This document shows, piece after piece, positions 1-8,975 of a stretch of DNA of 64,000 nucleotides. This DNA comes from Pelagicoccus sp. SDUM812005. Lineage in GTDB: Bacteria; Verrucomicrobiota; Verrucomicrobiia; Opitutales; Opitutaceae. The position numbers and the translations under genes are program-made. The notes under the pieces were generated by a model. It did no database searches, was not told where the DNA came from, and was given only the letters and a program-made list of their open reading frames with translations. The stretch lies in the NCBI RefSeq assembly GCF_031127875.1, contig NZ_JARXIA010000011.1, positions 1 to 64,000 on the forward strand, read 5' to 3'. Each line of letters starts with the position of its first letter. Position 1 is the first letter of the stretch.

Positions 1-225
1 TCAACCCAGCCTCGCCCGCGAACCAGCGTCAAACCCACTTCCGTACTGGGCTCGCGAACGCTCGCTACGAATCTCATGAATAATCCAGGCTAGGGCTTTT
101 CGGCGGCGCTCTTCGGTGTAAGCCCTTGGGGTTGCAGGCGATCTGCGCTTTCTTCGATCTTGCGAGTTCGGGGTGGCGTACTAGAGTGAAAGGGTCCTTC
201 TCTTTTCTTGTAACCGCCTCTAGCC
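1..225. other. Intergenic region before the DUF4384 gene
   Basis: I see no convincing gene here. The first ~60 bases are G+C-rich with short inverted segments but do not align well with the palindromic repeat found at 14334 and 29960. The stretch just before the ATG at 226 has no clear Shine-Dalgarno sequence. It probably holds the promoter of the two-gene caspase module. Confidence 0.4.
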
Positions 226-951
226 ATGTCCTCCGATTCTGGTGCTGCCTCAAGCGATAGTACGCTGCAGCTGATCGCGAAGAAGATTCGCAGTCAGTTT
301 CTGCTGTTCAGCTTAGCGATCGCAATTGTCATTGTAACGGTGATACAAACTGCCGGCGTCGACGCCGCCTTGCCGATTGGGGCGATCCTAGTGGTTTTTT
401 TCGTGGGAGCCTTGGTCTATTCCTTCGTTGAGAAGGACAAGGGGCCGGCGAGCCGCGTTTTGGAATCGGTTCCCGATTCGCAGGGGAGCGAGCTGTCGCT
501 GGAAGTTTGGGTGAAGCGGGCGGGAGTGAACCATGCGGAGCGGAGCTTTCGGCTCGGAGACGAGGTGAGGGTCTGCGTGCGGGCGACGAAAGATTGTTAT
601 TTGACCTTGCTGAACGTTTCGAGCGATGGAGAGATGACGATCCTTTTCCCGAACCGCCACAATCAGAACAATCGTATCCAGGGAGGAATTACGCATGAAA
701 TCCCCTCCGATGGATACGGTTTCAATATCGTCTTGGAGGAGCCGCTGGGCATGGACCGGCTCAAGGCGATCGCGACGCTTGACCCCAAGCCCTTGCTGGA
801 AACACAGTTCGACGCCAATGGAGACTTTTTCCAATCCGTTCCCTCCACCGCTACGGCGCGAGCCATGAGGGTGGTCGCGGCGAACGTGGAGAAGCAGCAA
901 GACGGATCGTGGGCGGCGGCCTCCACGGAATTTGAAGTGAAAGCCAGGTAA
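226..951 (+). CDS. Membrane-anchored DUF4384 domain protein
   Basis: A 241-residue protein. Two hydrophobic helices sit at about residues 24-41 and 49-67, and the rest forms one soluble domain. That domain (about residues 92-175, with a SLEVWVKR strand, a LGDEVRVCV strand and a YLTLLNV strand) reads as DUF4384, a beta-rich domain usually found fused to or encoded beside caspase-like or kinase domains. Only 12 bp separate it from the caspase-like gene downstream, so the two are almost certainly co-transcribed and probably act together at the membrane. Function is inferred from partnership only. The ATG at 226 is chosen because it leads directly into a Ser-rich leader and the first helix. Confidence 0.75.
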   Translation: MSSDSGAASSDSTLQLIAKKIRSQFLLFSLAIAIVIVTVIQTAGVDAALPIGAILVVFFVGALVYSFVEKDKGPASRVLESVPDSQGSELSLEVWVKRAGVNHAERSFRLGDEVRVCVRATKDCYLTLLNVSSDGEMTILFPNRHNQNNRIQGGITHEIPSDGYGFNIVLEEPLGMDRLKAIATLDPKPLLETQFDANGDFFQSVPSTATARAMRVVAANVEKQQDGSWAAASTEFEVKAR

Positions 952-963
952 CCTGTATCAGAT

Positions 964-2364
964 ATGTCACGACAAAATGCTTACGCCTTGGTGGTGGGAA
1001 TCGGCCGTTATCGCGACGAAGCGATCACTCCGCTCAAGTTCACGAATGCCGATGCGGAAGCCTTTGCGGACTTGCTCACGGACGAGTCGATTTGCGGGAT
1101 TCCCAAGGAAAACGTACGGCTGCTGGTAGACGAGGAAGCGACGCTCTTTGCGATCAAGGACTCGATCAGCGGTTGGTTGTCTCGCAATGCCGGACCGGAT
1201 TCCACGGCGATCATTTTTTATGCGGGGCATGGCGACGTGGAGCCGGACCGGACTCAAAGCTCGCAGGACGCGATCGCCAATTACCTGCTGCCCTACGACA
1301 CGAATTCTTCGAACCTCTACGCGTCCGCCCTCTCGAAGGAGGAGTTCCAGGGCCTGGTGCGCACGGTGCGTTGCAAGCGCAGCGTAATCCTGATGGATGC
1401 CTGCCATTCGGGCGGGGTGGCGACGGCGGGAAGTCGCAAGATGAGCGTGGGCTACAGCAAGGACCTGTACTCCAGCTTGGCGGAAGGAGCGGGCAGCACG
1501 GTTATCGCGGCGGCAGCCCCGAATCAGCTTTCCTGGGAGGACAAGTCCTTGGGGCACGGAATTTTCACCCATCACCTGCTGGAAGCGTTGCGGGGCGAAG
1601 CGGACGCGGATGGCGATGGGCGGATCACCATGACGGAGGTGTTCGACTACTTGAAGCGCAAGGTTCCGGAGAGCGCCCGCAAGCTCGGAGGCGCCGAGCA
1701 GACGCCCGTTTTCAAGGCGGACATGTCGGAGGACATCGTGCTGACCATCAACCCGGAGCGGATCGCTGGGCTTGCCCGGGAAGCGGAGGAGAAGGCTGAG
1801 GCGGAGCGGAAGCGGATCCAGGAAGCCCGCGAGCGCCTTTACGCCTTTGAAAAGAACCATTCCATTCCAGCCCGGGCCCACAACCGAGCCAACCTGCTGA
1901 TCGAGAAACCCTTGGAGGAACTGACTCCCGAGGAGCGGGCCACGATCGAGCTGATGAATGCCATGGTTGCCGGGCACGTTTCGGTGGATACTTTCGTCAA
2001 GCACTGCGATTCGCAGGTGCCCGAGCCCAGGCGGCCCGACCCGCCCCCGCCGGTCGATCCGAATTCCCCTGAGCGAAAAGGGGATGACGCGAATGGAAGG
2101 AAAGGCGGCGAAAAGGTGCGGCCGGTTGACGGAGGGGTGAGCTCCGGAATGAACTTGGTGATGGTGCTGCTCTCCTTGTTCATGCCTTTGGTCGGGGTGA
2201 TTGCGGGCGTCTATTTCATGGGGCAAGCCGAGCCGTCCAAGAAGAGGGCTGGCAAACGTTGGCTTTGGGTGGGCTGTGCCTCCTTAGCGTTTTGGTTTCT
2301 TTTCGTCGCTTGCGCGGCGATTATCGCTGGATTGGAAGGCGGTTATTCGGATCCCTATTATTGA
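964..2364 (+). CDS. Membrane-anchored caspase-like protease (peptidase C14) with EF-hand loop
   Basis: A 466-residue caspase/metacaspase-fold cysteine peptidase. The catalytic dyad is visible: His89 in FYAGHGD and Cys147 in MDACHSG. Residues 214-225 form a canonical 12-residue EF-hand loop (D-x-D-x-D-G-x-I-x-x-x-E), placed within the fold near the end of the p10-like half, which suggests calcium control as in metacaspases. A charged helical linker (about 260-330) and a Pro-rich segment lead to two C-terminal membrane helices (about 396-419 and 433-457), so the protease is tethered to the inner membrane. It is encoded 12 bp after the DUF4384 membrane protein. Bacterial caspase homologues act in regulated proteolysis and cell death. 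The substrate here is unknown. Confidence 0.88.
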   Translation: MSRQNAYALVVGIGRYRDEAITPLKFTNADAEAFADLLTDESICGIPKENVRLLVDEEATLFAIKDSISGWLSRNAGPDSTAIIFYAGHGDVEPDRTQSSQDAIANYLLPYDTNSSNLYASALSKEEFQGLVRTVRCKRSVILMDACHSGGVATAGSRKMSVGYSKDLYSSLAEGAGSTVIAAAAPNQLSWEDKSLGHGIFTHHLLEALRGEADADGDGRITMTEVFDYLKRKVPESARKLGGAEQTPVFKADMSEDIVLTINPERIAGLAREAEEKAEAERKRIQEARERLYAFEKNHSIPARAHNRANLLIEKPLEELTPEERATIELMNAMVAGHVSVDTFVKHCDSQVPEPRRPDPPPPVDPNSPERKGDDANGRKGGEKVRPVDGGVSSGMNLVMVLLSLFMPLVGVIAGVYFMGQAEPSKKRAGKRWLWVGCASLAFWFLFVACAAIIAGLEGGYSDPYY

Positions 2365-2535
2365 TCGGCGGAGAGCTATAGGCTCGAAACGGGCGGAGTT
2401 TTCGCCGTTCGCGCAGCGCTGGATGCTCGGCGGGGCGGTTATTCCCAAAGTTGTTCGCGCCTTGTTCTTCGACTTATTCACATTCTGGGTTTGGAGTTGT
2501 CAGCCGGTGGGGGCGCCTTTGAATTTCCGGCTTTT

Positions 2536-5500
2536 ATGTATCTCAGCGCCCTCAAAGTTAACGGCTTCAAAAGCTTTGCCGATCACACCCATCTGAAATT
2601 CAACAGAGGCGTAACCGCAGTTGTCGGTCCGAATGGCTGCGGCAAGAGCAACATCGCCGACTCCATCCGTTGGGTACTGGGAGAGCAGAGCGCCAAGGCT
2701 TTGCGCGGGGGCAAGATGCAGGACGTGATCTTCGAGGGCTCGGACAAGCGCAAGCCGCTGAATATCTGCGAGGTGTCGATCACGCTGACCGATTGCGAGA
2801 AGGAGCTGGGCAGCGATTTCAACGAAGTCGAGATCGCCCGTAAGGTTCACCGCGACGGCGGCAGCAACTATTACATCAACGGGAAGGCCTGCCGCCTGAA
2901 GGATATCCAGCGTCTTTTCATGGACACCGGTATCGGGCGCACGTCGTACTCGATCATGGCCCAGGGGCAGATCGACCAGATCCTCTCCTCCAAGCCGGAA
3001 GAGCGTCGGGCGGTTTTCGAGGAAGCGGCTGGAATCTCCCGCTACAAGGCCCAACGCAAGGAGACGCTCAATAAGCTGGCCCACGTGGAGACCAACTTGG
3101 CTCGCGTGACGGACGTCGTTTCCGAGATCGGCCGCCAGATCGGGAGCTTGAAGCGGCAGGCGACCAAGGCAATTCGCTACAAGAAGATCAGCCACAAGCT
3201 GCGTCACTTGGATATCGGCTACAGCGCCTACCAGTACCAGACCATGAGCGCCTCGCTCGACACGGTTGACCAGTCCTCGACCGAATTGCAGACGGAGCTC
3301 GATAAGTTGGCGACTGACTTGGAGAACAAGGAAGGCAGCCTCATCGTCTACAAGGAGGAACGCCAGACGCTGATCCAAAAGGTCCAGGACTCGCAGCAAT
3401 CCGTGTTCGACCTGCGCAGCATGAAGGAGCAGGCCAGCAACGCGGCCGACATGGCGCAGATCAAGATCGCGTCCTTGCTGGAGCGCATGGAGCAGGCGAC
3501 CCAGGAAATTTCCTCCTTCGAGGCTCAGCTAGGCGAGATCGCCAGCAAGGTCGACGAGCACAATTCCGACAAGCAGATGCATCTGGACGTGCTCGGAAAT
3601 TCCGACGAAATTTTCCAGGAGCGAAACCGCGATCTCGAGGAGATCGAAGAACGCCTTCGTGTATCCGAGACTCAGATTCAGCAGTTGCGCGTGGCGGCTC
3701 AGGACGCGGAACGAGCGAGCTCGCGTTGTCGCGAATCGCTGTCCGCGATCGAAGTGGAAGCGGGAACGAGCCGAAATCGCTTGATGCGTCTGGAGGAAGA
3801 GCTGGCGGAGCAAAGCGAAGGCCAGGCCGAAGCCAATCAGGCGCTTGCGGAATTCCAGGAACGTTTGCTCGCGACCCGTAGCATGCAAGAGCAGCTGCAG
3901 GTCGATCTCGAGGCAGCCCGCGATGGCGTTTCGACTAAGAGAGACGCATTCAAGGCGGCCCAAGTCCGTATCCAGGAAATCGATCGCAACGTGGCCCAGA
4001 AGTCGGCTCGCGTGAAGCTGCTGCAGCAATTGCAGGAGAAGCTGGAAGGCTACGGGGAAGGCGCTAAGGCCCTTCTCAAAGGCAAGCTGCGCGGCTCGCT
4101 GGAAGGCAAGGCCTTTGCCCCTTTGACCAGCGACTTGTCGGTGAAAGATGGATACGGCCCCGCCGTTGAAGCGTTGCTTGGATCCGCGATGGAAGCGGTC
4201 GCGGTCGACGATGCGGATACCGCGATAGAAATCTTCCAGCAGCTCGAGGACGGCAAGATCGGGCGCGCTTGCATCCAGTTGCAGAACAGCGCCGCGGCGG
4301 AAGCGCCTGCGGGCGATCTGCCGGATTGGATCAAGCCGGCCACCGATTTCGTTTCCCTCAACGAAGACGCGAGCCACGATTCGCTGCGTGCCGTTTTGGC
4401 GTCCAGCTACATCGTCGAAGACATGGGCGAGTTTCTCAAGTGGCGCGAGCGGCAGGCTGCGTTCCGTTTCCTGCAGATCGCTTCCAAGAAAGGCGAGACT
4501 TTGGACGCGCGTGGCTTGGTCACGGGCGGCTACAAGGGCAAGGTCAAGAACAGCAGCATTCTCCAGCGCGAAGTTGAGCTGAAGCAGACGCAGAAGGAGC
4601 TCGAGGAGGAGCAGAAGGCTTTGGAAGCGGCTCGCGCGGATGCGGAGAAGGTGAACAAGGAGCTGGAAGCGGCGGAAGAGGCAGTCGAGCGCAAGCGTCA
4701 CGAAATCGCCGAGACCAACCATGAGCTTTCCTCGTTGCAGGCCGAAGAGCGGAACGCCCAGAAGCTGGTGCAAGAGCAGAAGCTTCGCGCCGAGCGGCTG
4801 GAGCGCGAGCGTATCGGACTGGAGGAAATCCAAGCGGCTTCGACGGAGCGATTGGAGGCGGCCAAGGCGGCCTTGGCCAAGGAAATGGAGCGGCTAGAAA
4901 GCAGCCGTCGCCAGCTCGAGGAAACCGAGGAAGGCATTGGCGATATCCGAGCGGAGCGGGACGAAAAGCGCGAGAGCCTCAGCCAAGCCAAGTACGATTT
5001 GCAGGAGAAGAAGGCCAAGCTCGACGTGATTACGCGCGGCATGGTGGAGATGGAGCAGCGTCGCAACGAGCTGACGCGCCTGATCGAGACCAAGACCCGC
5101 GATATCCAAAATTGGGAAGAGCAATCCGAATCGCTCAAGAGCGAGATCGCCAAGGCGGAAGAGCGTAGTGGTTCGGTGGATGCGGAGCTCGAGGAAGCTA
5201 AGATCTTGGTCAATACGACCCGCGAGGCCTTGGTAGCGATCGAAGAGAAGATCGGAGTTCTCGAGCGCGAGCAAAACGGCTTGCGCATCCGGGTGGACGA
5301 GTTGCGCAACAATTTGGGAAGCCAGCAGGTACAAATCGCGGAAAAGCGTTCCCGTCTCGAATTTATTCAGGAAGAAATTACCCGCGAGTACGGGCAGGAC
5401 CTGACCAAGACGGACTGGAAGTGGCAGCTTTGGAAGGCCCGCCAACCGGTGGAAGATCTGCCGGTGCTCGACGATGACGACGAGGAAGAGGATTCCACGC

Positions 5501-6522
5501 CTGCTATCGCTCTCCCCGCTGCGAACGCGGAAGAGAAGGCGGAAGAGGAAAAGCCAGCCGACGAGTCTGAGTCCGAAGCGGTAGCGGAAGGCGAAAACGC
5601 GGAAGCTGCAGAAGCGGACGCAGAAAGCTCCGAGGAAGCGAGCTCCGATGCGGACGGCTCGCAAGAAGGGGAAGCGTCGGCCGAGGCTGAAGGAGCCGAT
5701 TCCGAAGCAAGGGAAGAAGGTTCTGAAGAAGCGGAGCCGGAAGCGGTAGAGCCGCTCTCGAAGCAGCGGGCGCCGACTCCGGAGGAGCGCGAAGAGCTAG
5801 AGAAGACGAATTGGGCAGCGGTGAAGCGCGAAGTGGAAAACCTCCGCAAGCGTATCCAGAGCATGGGCACGGTGAATACGGACGCGATTGCCGAGTACGG
5901 CGAATTGCGCGAGCGTCATGGCTTCCTGAAAGGGCAGTACGACGATTTGGTTTCTTCGAAGGAAAAGCTCGAAGAGGCGATCGACGAGATCAATACCAAG
6001 TCCCGCGAGCAGTTTACGGATACCTTCGTGAAGATCCGCGAGAACTTTAAGCATACTTTCTCGACGCTCTTCCATGGAGGTAAGGCCGACTTGCAGCTGA
6101 TCGAGACGGATGACGTTTTGGAAAGCGGTATCGAGATCGTGGCCCAGCCTCCGGGCACCAAGCTGAAGGGCGTTAGCCTTTTGTCCGGTGGCCAGAAGAC
6201 GATGACGGCGGTGGGCTTGCTCTTTGCGATCTACATGGTGAAGCCGTCGCCCTTCTGTTTGCTCGACGAGTTGGACGCGCCTTTGGACGAATCGAACATC
6301 GGCCGCTTCACGACCTTGCTCAAGCAGTTCACCAAGCAGTCGCAGTTCATCATCATCACCCACAACAAGCGTACCATCGCGGCCGCCCAGGCCATCTATG
6401 GCGTGACCATGGAAGAGAAGGGCGTATCCAAGGTGGTGAGCATGAAGTTCCACAGCGAGCACGAGGATCCCGATATGGTGAAGCTCGACTTGGACAAGCC
6501 GACTCAAGCAGTCCCGGCCTAG
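2536..6522 (+). CDS. smc: Chromosome segregation protein SMC with acidic insertion
   Basis: SMC ATPase that organises the chromosome with ScpA/ScpB. Visible parts: Walker A GPNGCGKS (residues 31-38), long coiled coils, a hinge around residues 500-650, ABC signature LSGGQ (1216-1220) and Walker B LLDELD (about 1242-1247). I chose ATG 2536, giving [10 protein letters not shown], because SMC proteins begin with this strand. A TTG at 2491 would add 15 unrelated residues. The protein is 1328 residues, longer than the usual ~1180. The excess is a Glu/Asp/Ser/Ala-rich low-complexity stretch at about residues 976-1075 (nt 5461-5760), lying in the C-terminal coiled-coil half between the hinge and the head. 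Neither scpA nor scpB is nearby. Confidence 0.97.
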   Translation: MYLSALKVNGFKSFADHTHLKFNRGVTAVVGPNGCGKSNIADSIRWVLGEQSAKALRGGKMQDVIFEGSDKRKPLNICEVSITLTDCEKELGSDFNEVEIARKVHRDGGSNYYINGKACRLKDIQRLFMDTGIGRTSYSIMAQGQIDQILSSKPEERRAVFEEAAGISRYKAQRKETLNKLAHVETNLARVTDVVSEIGRQIGSLKRQATKAIRYKKISHKLRHLDIGYSAYQYQTMSASLDTVDQSSTELQTELDKLATDLENKEGSLIVYKEERQTLIQKVQDSQQSVFDLRSMKEQASNAADMAQIKIASLLERMEQATQEISSFEAQLGEIASKVDEHNSDKQMHLDVLGNSDEIFQERNRDLEEIEERLRVSETQIQQLRVAAQDAERASSRCRESLSAIEVEAGTSRNRLMRLEEELAEQSEGQAEANQALAEFQERLLATRSMQEQLQVDLEAARDGVSTKRDAFKAAQVRIQEIDRNVAQKSARVKLLQQLQEKLEGYGEGAKALLKGKLRGSLEGKAFAPLTSDLSVKDGYGPAVEALLGSAMEAVAVDDADTAIEIFQQLEDGKIGRACIQLQNSAAAEAPAGDLPDWIKPATDFVSLNEDASHDSLRAVLASSYIVEDMGEFLKWRERQAAFRFLQIASKKGETLDARGLVTGGYKGKVKNSSILQREVELKQTQKELEEEQKALEAARADAEKVNKELEAAEEAVERKRHEIAETNHELSSLQAEERNAQKLVQEQKLRAERLERERIGLEEIQAASTERLEAAKAALAKEMERLESSRRQLEETEEGIGDIRAERDEKRESLSQAKYDLQEKKAKLDVITRGMVEMEQRRNELTRLIETKTRDIQNWEEQSESLKSEIAKAEERSGSVDAELEEAKILVNTTREALVAIEEKIGVLEREQNGLRIRVDELRNNLGSQQVQIAEKRSRLEFIQEEITREYGQDLTKTDWKWQLWKARQPVEDLPVLDDDDEEEDSTPAIALPAANAEEKAEEEKPADESESEAVAEGENAEAAEADAESSEEASSDADGSQEGEASAEAEGADSEAREEGSEEAEPEAVEPLSKQRAPTPEEREELEKTNWAAVKREVENLRKRIQSMGTVNTDAIAEYGELRERHGFLKGQYDDLVSSKEKLEEAIDEINTKSREQFTDTFVKIRENFKHTFSTLFHGGKADLQLIETDDVLESGIEIVAQPPGTKLKGVSLLSGGQKTMTAVGLLFAIYMVKPSPFCLLDELDAPLDESNIGRFTTLLKQFTKQSQFIIITHNKRTIAAAQAIYGVTMEEKGVSKVVSMKFHSEHEDPDMVKLDLDKPTQAVPA

Positions 6523-6548
6523 GCCGCGGACGCTATTTCGAAGGGCGC

Positions 6549-8870
6549 TTAGCCGGCGTTTGTCTCGACGGGCTCGGGCTTGCTTTTCAGGCGCTCGAGC
6601 ACCTTCTTGAGCGAGAGGGGGGAGCCCACGAGCAGGAGAAGGTCTCCGCTTTGCAGCGGGCGATCGATGTCGGGAGAGGCGGGGGCTTGGTCGCCGGCTT
6701 TGAGCGAGACGACTTGCACGCCGTGATGGCTGGGCCAGGCCAGCTCGCGGAGCTTTGAGCCTTCGGCGGGGCAGCCCGGTTCGACGGTGGCGGTTTCGAG
6801 GATGGCGAGGCCGTAGTCCCAGTCTTGCTTGCCGTCGGTGAGCTCTTGTTCGGTGAGCAGTTCCCTCATGGCTTCGAGCTGTTGAGTGGAGCCGGTCGCG
6901 TAGACGCGGTCGCCGGGGCTGAGGTAGGTGGTAGGGCCGACGGAGGCGAGGTATTGGCCGTGCCGTTCGATGCCGACGATGTTAGCCCCGGTGCGTTTGC
7001 GGATCTGCAGTTCGCCGATCGATTTTCCGAAGCTAGCGAAGCTGTTGAGGGTCCAGTCGTCCAGTTCGAGGCCCCAGTCCACTTGGGCTTTGCGCAGGTA
7101 TTTGGCGTCGGCGGCGGCCGAGGATTCTTGGGAGATGGTTTCGCTGAGGGCGTAGCTGAATTCGCTGTGGAGGCGTACCATGTGGCGCCAGCCGAAGGCG
7201 ATGGCGAGGATGATGGTGAGCGCTACGGCTATGAGGCTGTAGGCTCCGAGTCCATCGATGGGAGCGATGTTGAGTATCCACAAGGCGAGGGCTCCGAGAG
7301 CGAGGCTTCGCAAGGATATGTCGAGCGGCGTGCGCAGCCGGTGTTTCCCTTGGGTGAGGGCATCGGCTACGATCATGGAGATGGCGTTGATGTTGCGGGC
7401 GAGGGCGATCAGGGCGGATAGGGCTAGGATGGCGAGCAGGCACCAGTAGGCGACCTGGATGGCGACGCTCCACTCGGCGAAGCGTTCGGCCGCGATGGGG
7501 CTGATGGCGTCCCAGATGGGGCGGGCGAAGACGAGCAAGGCGCTGGCGAAGAGGAATTCGGCGGTGACTTGGGGGATGCGCTTTTGTATCAGCCGCCAAA
7601 GGATGCTGGTATTGGACTGTCTGCCGACGGCGGCCCACGCGTCCTGGTAGCTGAGCAGGACGCGGCCTGCGATGCCGAAGCTTTTGCCTTGGAAGCGATC
7701 GATCATGCGGTTGCTCGCTTGCAGCATGAAGGGGGATATGAGGGCGGTGAGGAAGGCGATCCCCACGGCCGCGACTTGGAAGCTGCTGTCGAGGACGCCG
7801 GCGGAGATGCCGAGGCTGGCGATGACGAAGGAGAATTCCCCGATGGGGGTGACGGAGGAACTGGCCGCGAAGGCGTCCTTGGGCTTTTCGCAGAAGAGCA
7901 GCAGGCTGGCGAGGGCGGCGAAGGGGCGCAGCAGCAGGGCGAGGATAGTGCCGAGCAGGATCAGTCCGATCGCGGAGGGGAATTGGCTGACGTCGACCTG
8001 CATGCCGATGGCTACGAAGAAGACGGCGACGAAGAGGTCTTTGATGCCGGCGAAGGAGGCGGCGATCTTGTCCGAGCTGCTGGCTTCTGCCACGATGACG
8101 CCGCATAGGAAGGCTCCGAAGGCGAGGCTGTATCCAGAAAGCAAGGTGATGATAGCCATGCCGAGGAGGAGGGAGGCGACGAGGATGTTTTCGATTTCCT
8201 GGCTGTCGCTTTTGAGCTGGCCGACGCGTTTCAGTAGTTTTGGTATGAATACAAGGCCGGGGATGAGCAGGAGCGAGGAGAAGGCGAAGAGGCTGCCGAC
8301 CTTGCCGAGCAGTTCCGACCAGCCGTTGCCGGAGTCGATGCTCGCGTAGGAGCCTAGGAAAACGAGCAGGATGATGGCTACGATGTCTTCGCACAGAGTC
8401 AGTCCGAGGGCTAGCTGGCCGGAGCGCTTGTGGAGGAGGTTCTGGCTTTGCAGGCTTTTTCCGATGATAGCGGAGCTGCTCACCATGAGCATGGCGGCGA
8501 GGAAGAGGGCTTGGCCGGAATTGAAGCCCAGCGCGGCGGCGGCCGGGCGGGTCAAGGTGAGGACCAGCAGGGCGGTTACGCCGGTGGCGGCTACGATCTG
8601 GATGCCGATTTGCTTGAGGCGTTGGATACGCAGGCTCAGGCCGATGGAGAACATGAGGAAGATGAGCCCCAGCTGCGAGAGCACGTGCACGCTGGTGGGA
8701 TCGGTCACGTAGACGAAGGTGATCTGCGGCGTGCCGACGATGACGCCGGCGAGGAGGTAGCCGACGATGGGCGAAAGGTTTACCCGCTTGCAAAGGCTAG
8801 CGGCGCAGATGGCGGAGACCAGAACGACGGTGAGGTCTCTGATCAGTAAGTAGGAAAGCGAGTCAGACAT
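6549..8870 (-). CDS. Cation:proton antiporter (CPA2/KefB-like) with C-terminal RCK_C domains
   Basis: A 773-residue membrane transporter. The N-terminal half carries the Na+/H+ exchanger fold, with many helices beginning at residue ~5 and a GYLLAGVIVGT-type helix near residue 37. After a second hydrophobic block (about residues 440-580) there are two TrkA-C/RCK_C-like modules, at about residues 610-690 and 700-765, with no visible nucleotide-binding RCK_N domain. Proteins of this type exchange K+ or Na+ for protons for pH and ion homeostasis, and RCK_C modules often bind small regulatory ligands. Ion specificity cannot be read from sequence. The gene converges on smc with 26 bp between stop codons. 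Confidence 0.88.
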   Translation of the reverse strand: MSDSLSYLLIRDLTVVLVSAICAASLCKRVNLSPIVGYLLAGVIVGTPQITFVYVTDPTSVHVLSQLGLIFLMFSIGLSLRIQRLKQIGIQIVAATGVTALLVLTLTRPAAAALGFNSGQALFLAAMLMVSSSAIIGKSLQSQNLLHKRSGQLALGLTLCEDIVAIILLVFLGSYASIDSGNGWSELLGKVGSLFAFSSLLLIPGLVFIPKLLKRVGQLKSDSQEIENILVASLLLGMAIITLLSGYSLAFGAFLCGVIVAEASSSDKIAASFAGIKDLFVAVFFVAIGMQVDVSQFPSAIGLILLGTILALLLRPFAALASLLLFCEKPKDAFAASSSVTPIGEFSFVIASLGISAGVLDSSFQVAAVGIAFLTALISPFMLQASNRMIDRFQGKSFGIAGRVLLSYQDAWAAVGRQSNTSILWRLIQKRIPQVTAEFLFASALLVFARPIWDAISPIAAERFAEWSVAIQVAYWCLLAILALSALIALARNINAISMIVADALTQGKHRLRTPLDISLRSLALGALALWILNIAPIDGLGAYSLIAVALTIILAIAFGWRHMVRLHSEFSYALSETISQESSAAADAKYLRKAQVDWGLELDDWTLNSFASFGKSIGELQIRKRTGANIVGIERHGQYLASVGPTTYLSPGDRVYATGSTQQLEAMRELLTEQELTDGKQDWDYGLAILETATVEPGCPAEGSKLRELAWPSHHGVQVVSLKAGDQAPASPDIDRPLQSGDLLLLVGSPLSLKKVLERLKSKPEPVETNAG

Positions 8871-8975
8871 GGTTAGCGGCGTCGGCGCGACGTCATTTTA
8901 TGAATACGTCTACGGTGGGGCCTCGCTTGCGTAATTGCGATGCTGAAGGGGCTTGAATTGCTCTTAGATTGCGGC

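Noticed and set aside
1-60. A third copy of the palindromic repeat at the window start
   Set aside because: It has short GCCCGCG and CGCTACG words, but the overall alignment to the two good copies is poor.
7033-8793. Long Arg/Pro-rich open frame overlapping the antiporter on the same strand
   Set aside because: An alternate-frame shadow. Its composition (Arg, His, Pro) is typical of a GC-rich third-position frame, and the antiporter frame is clearly conserved.
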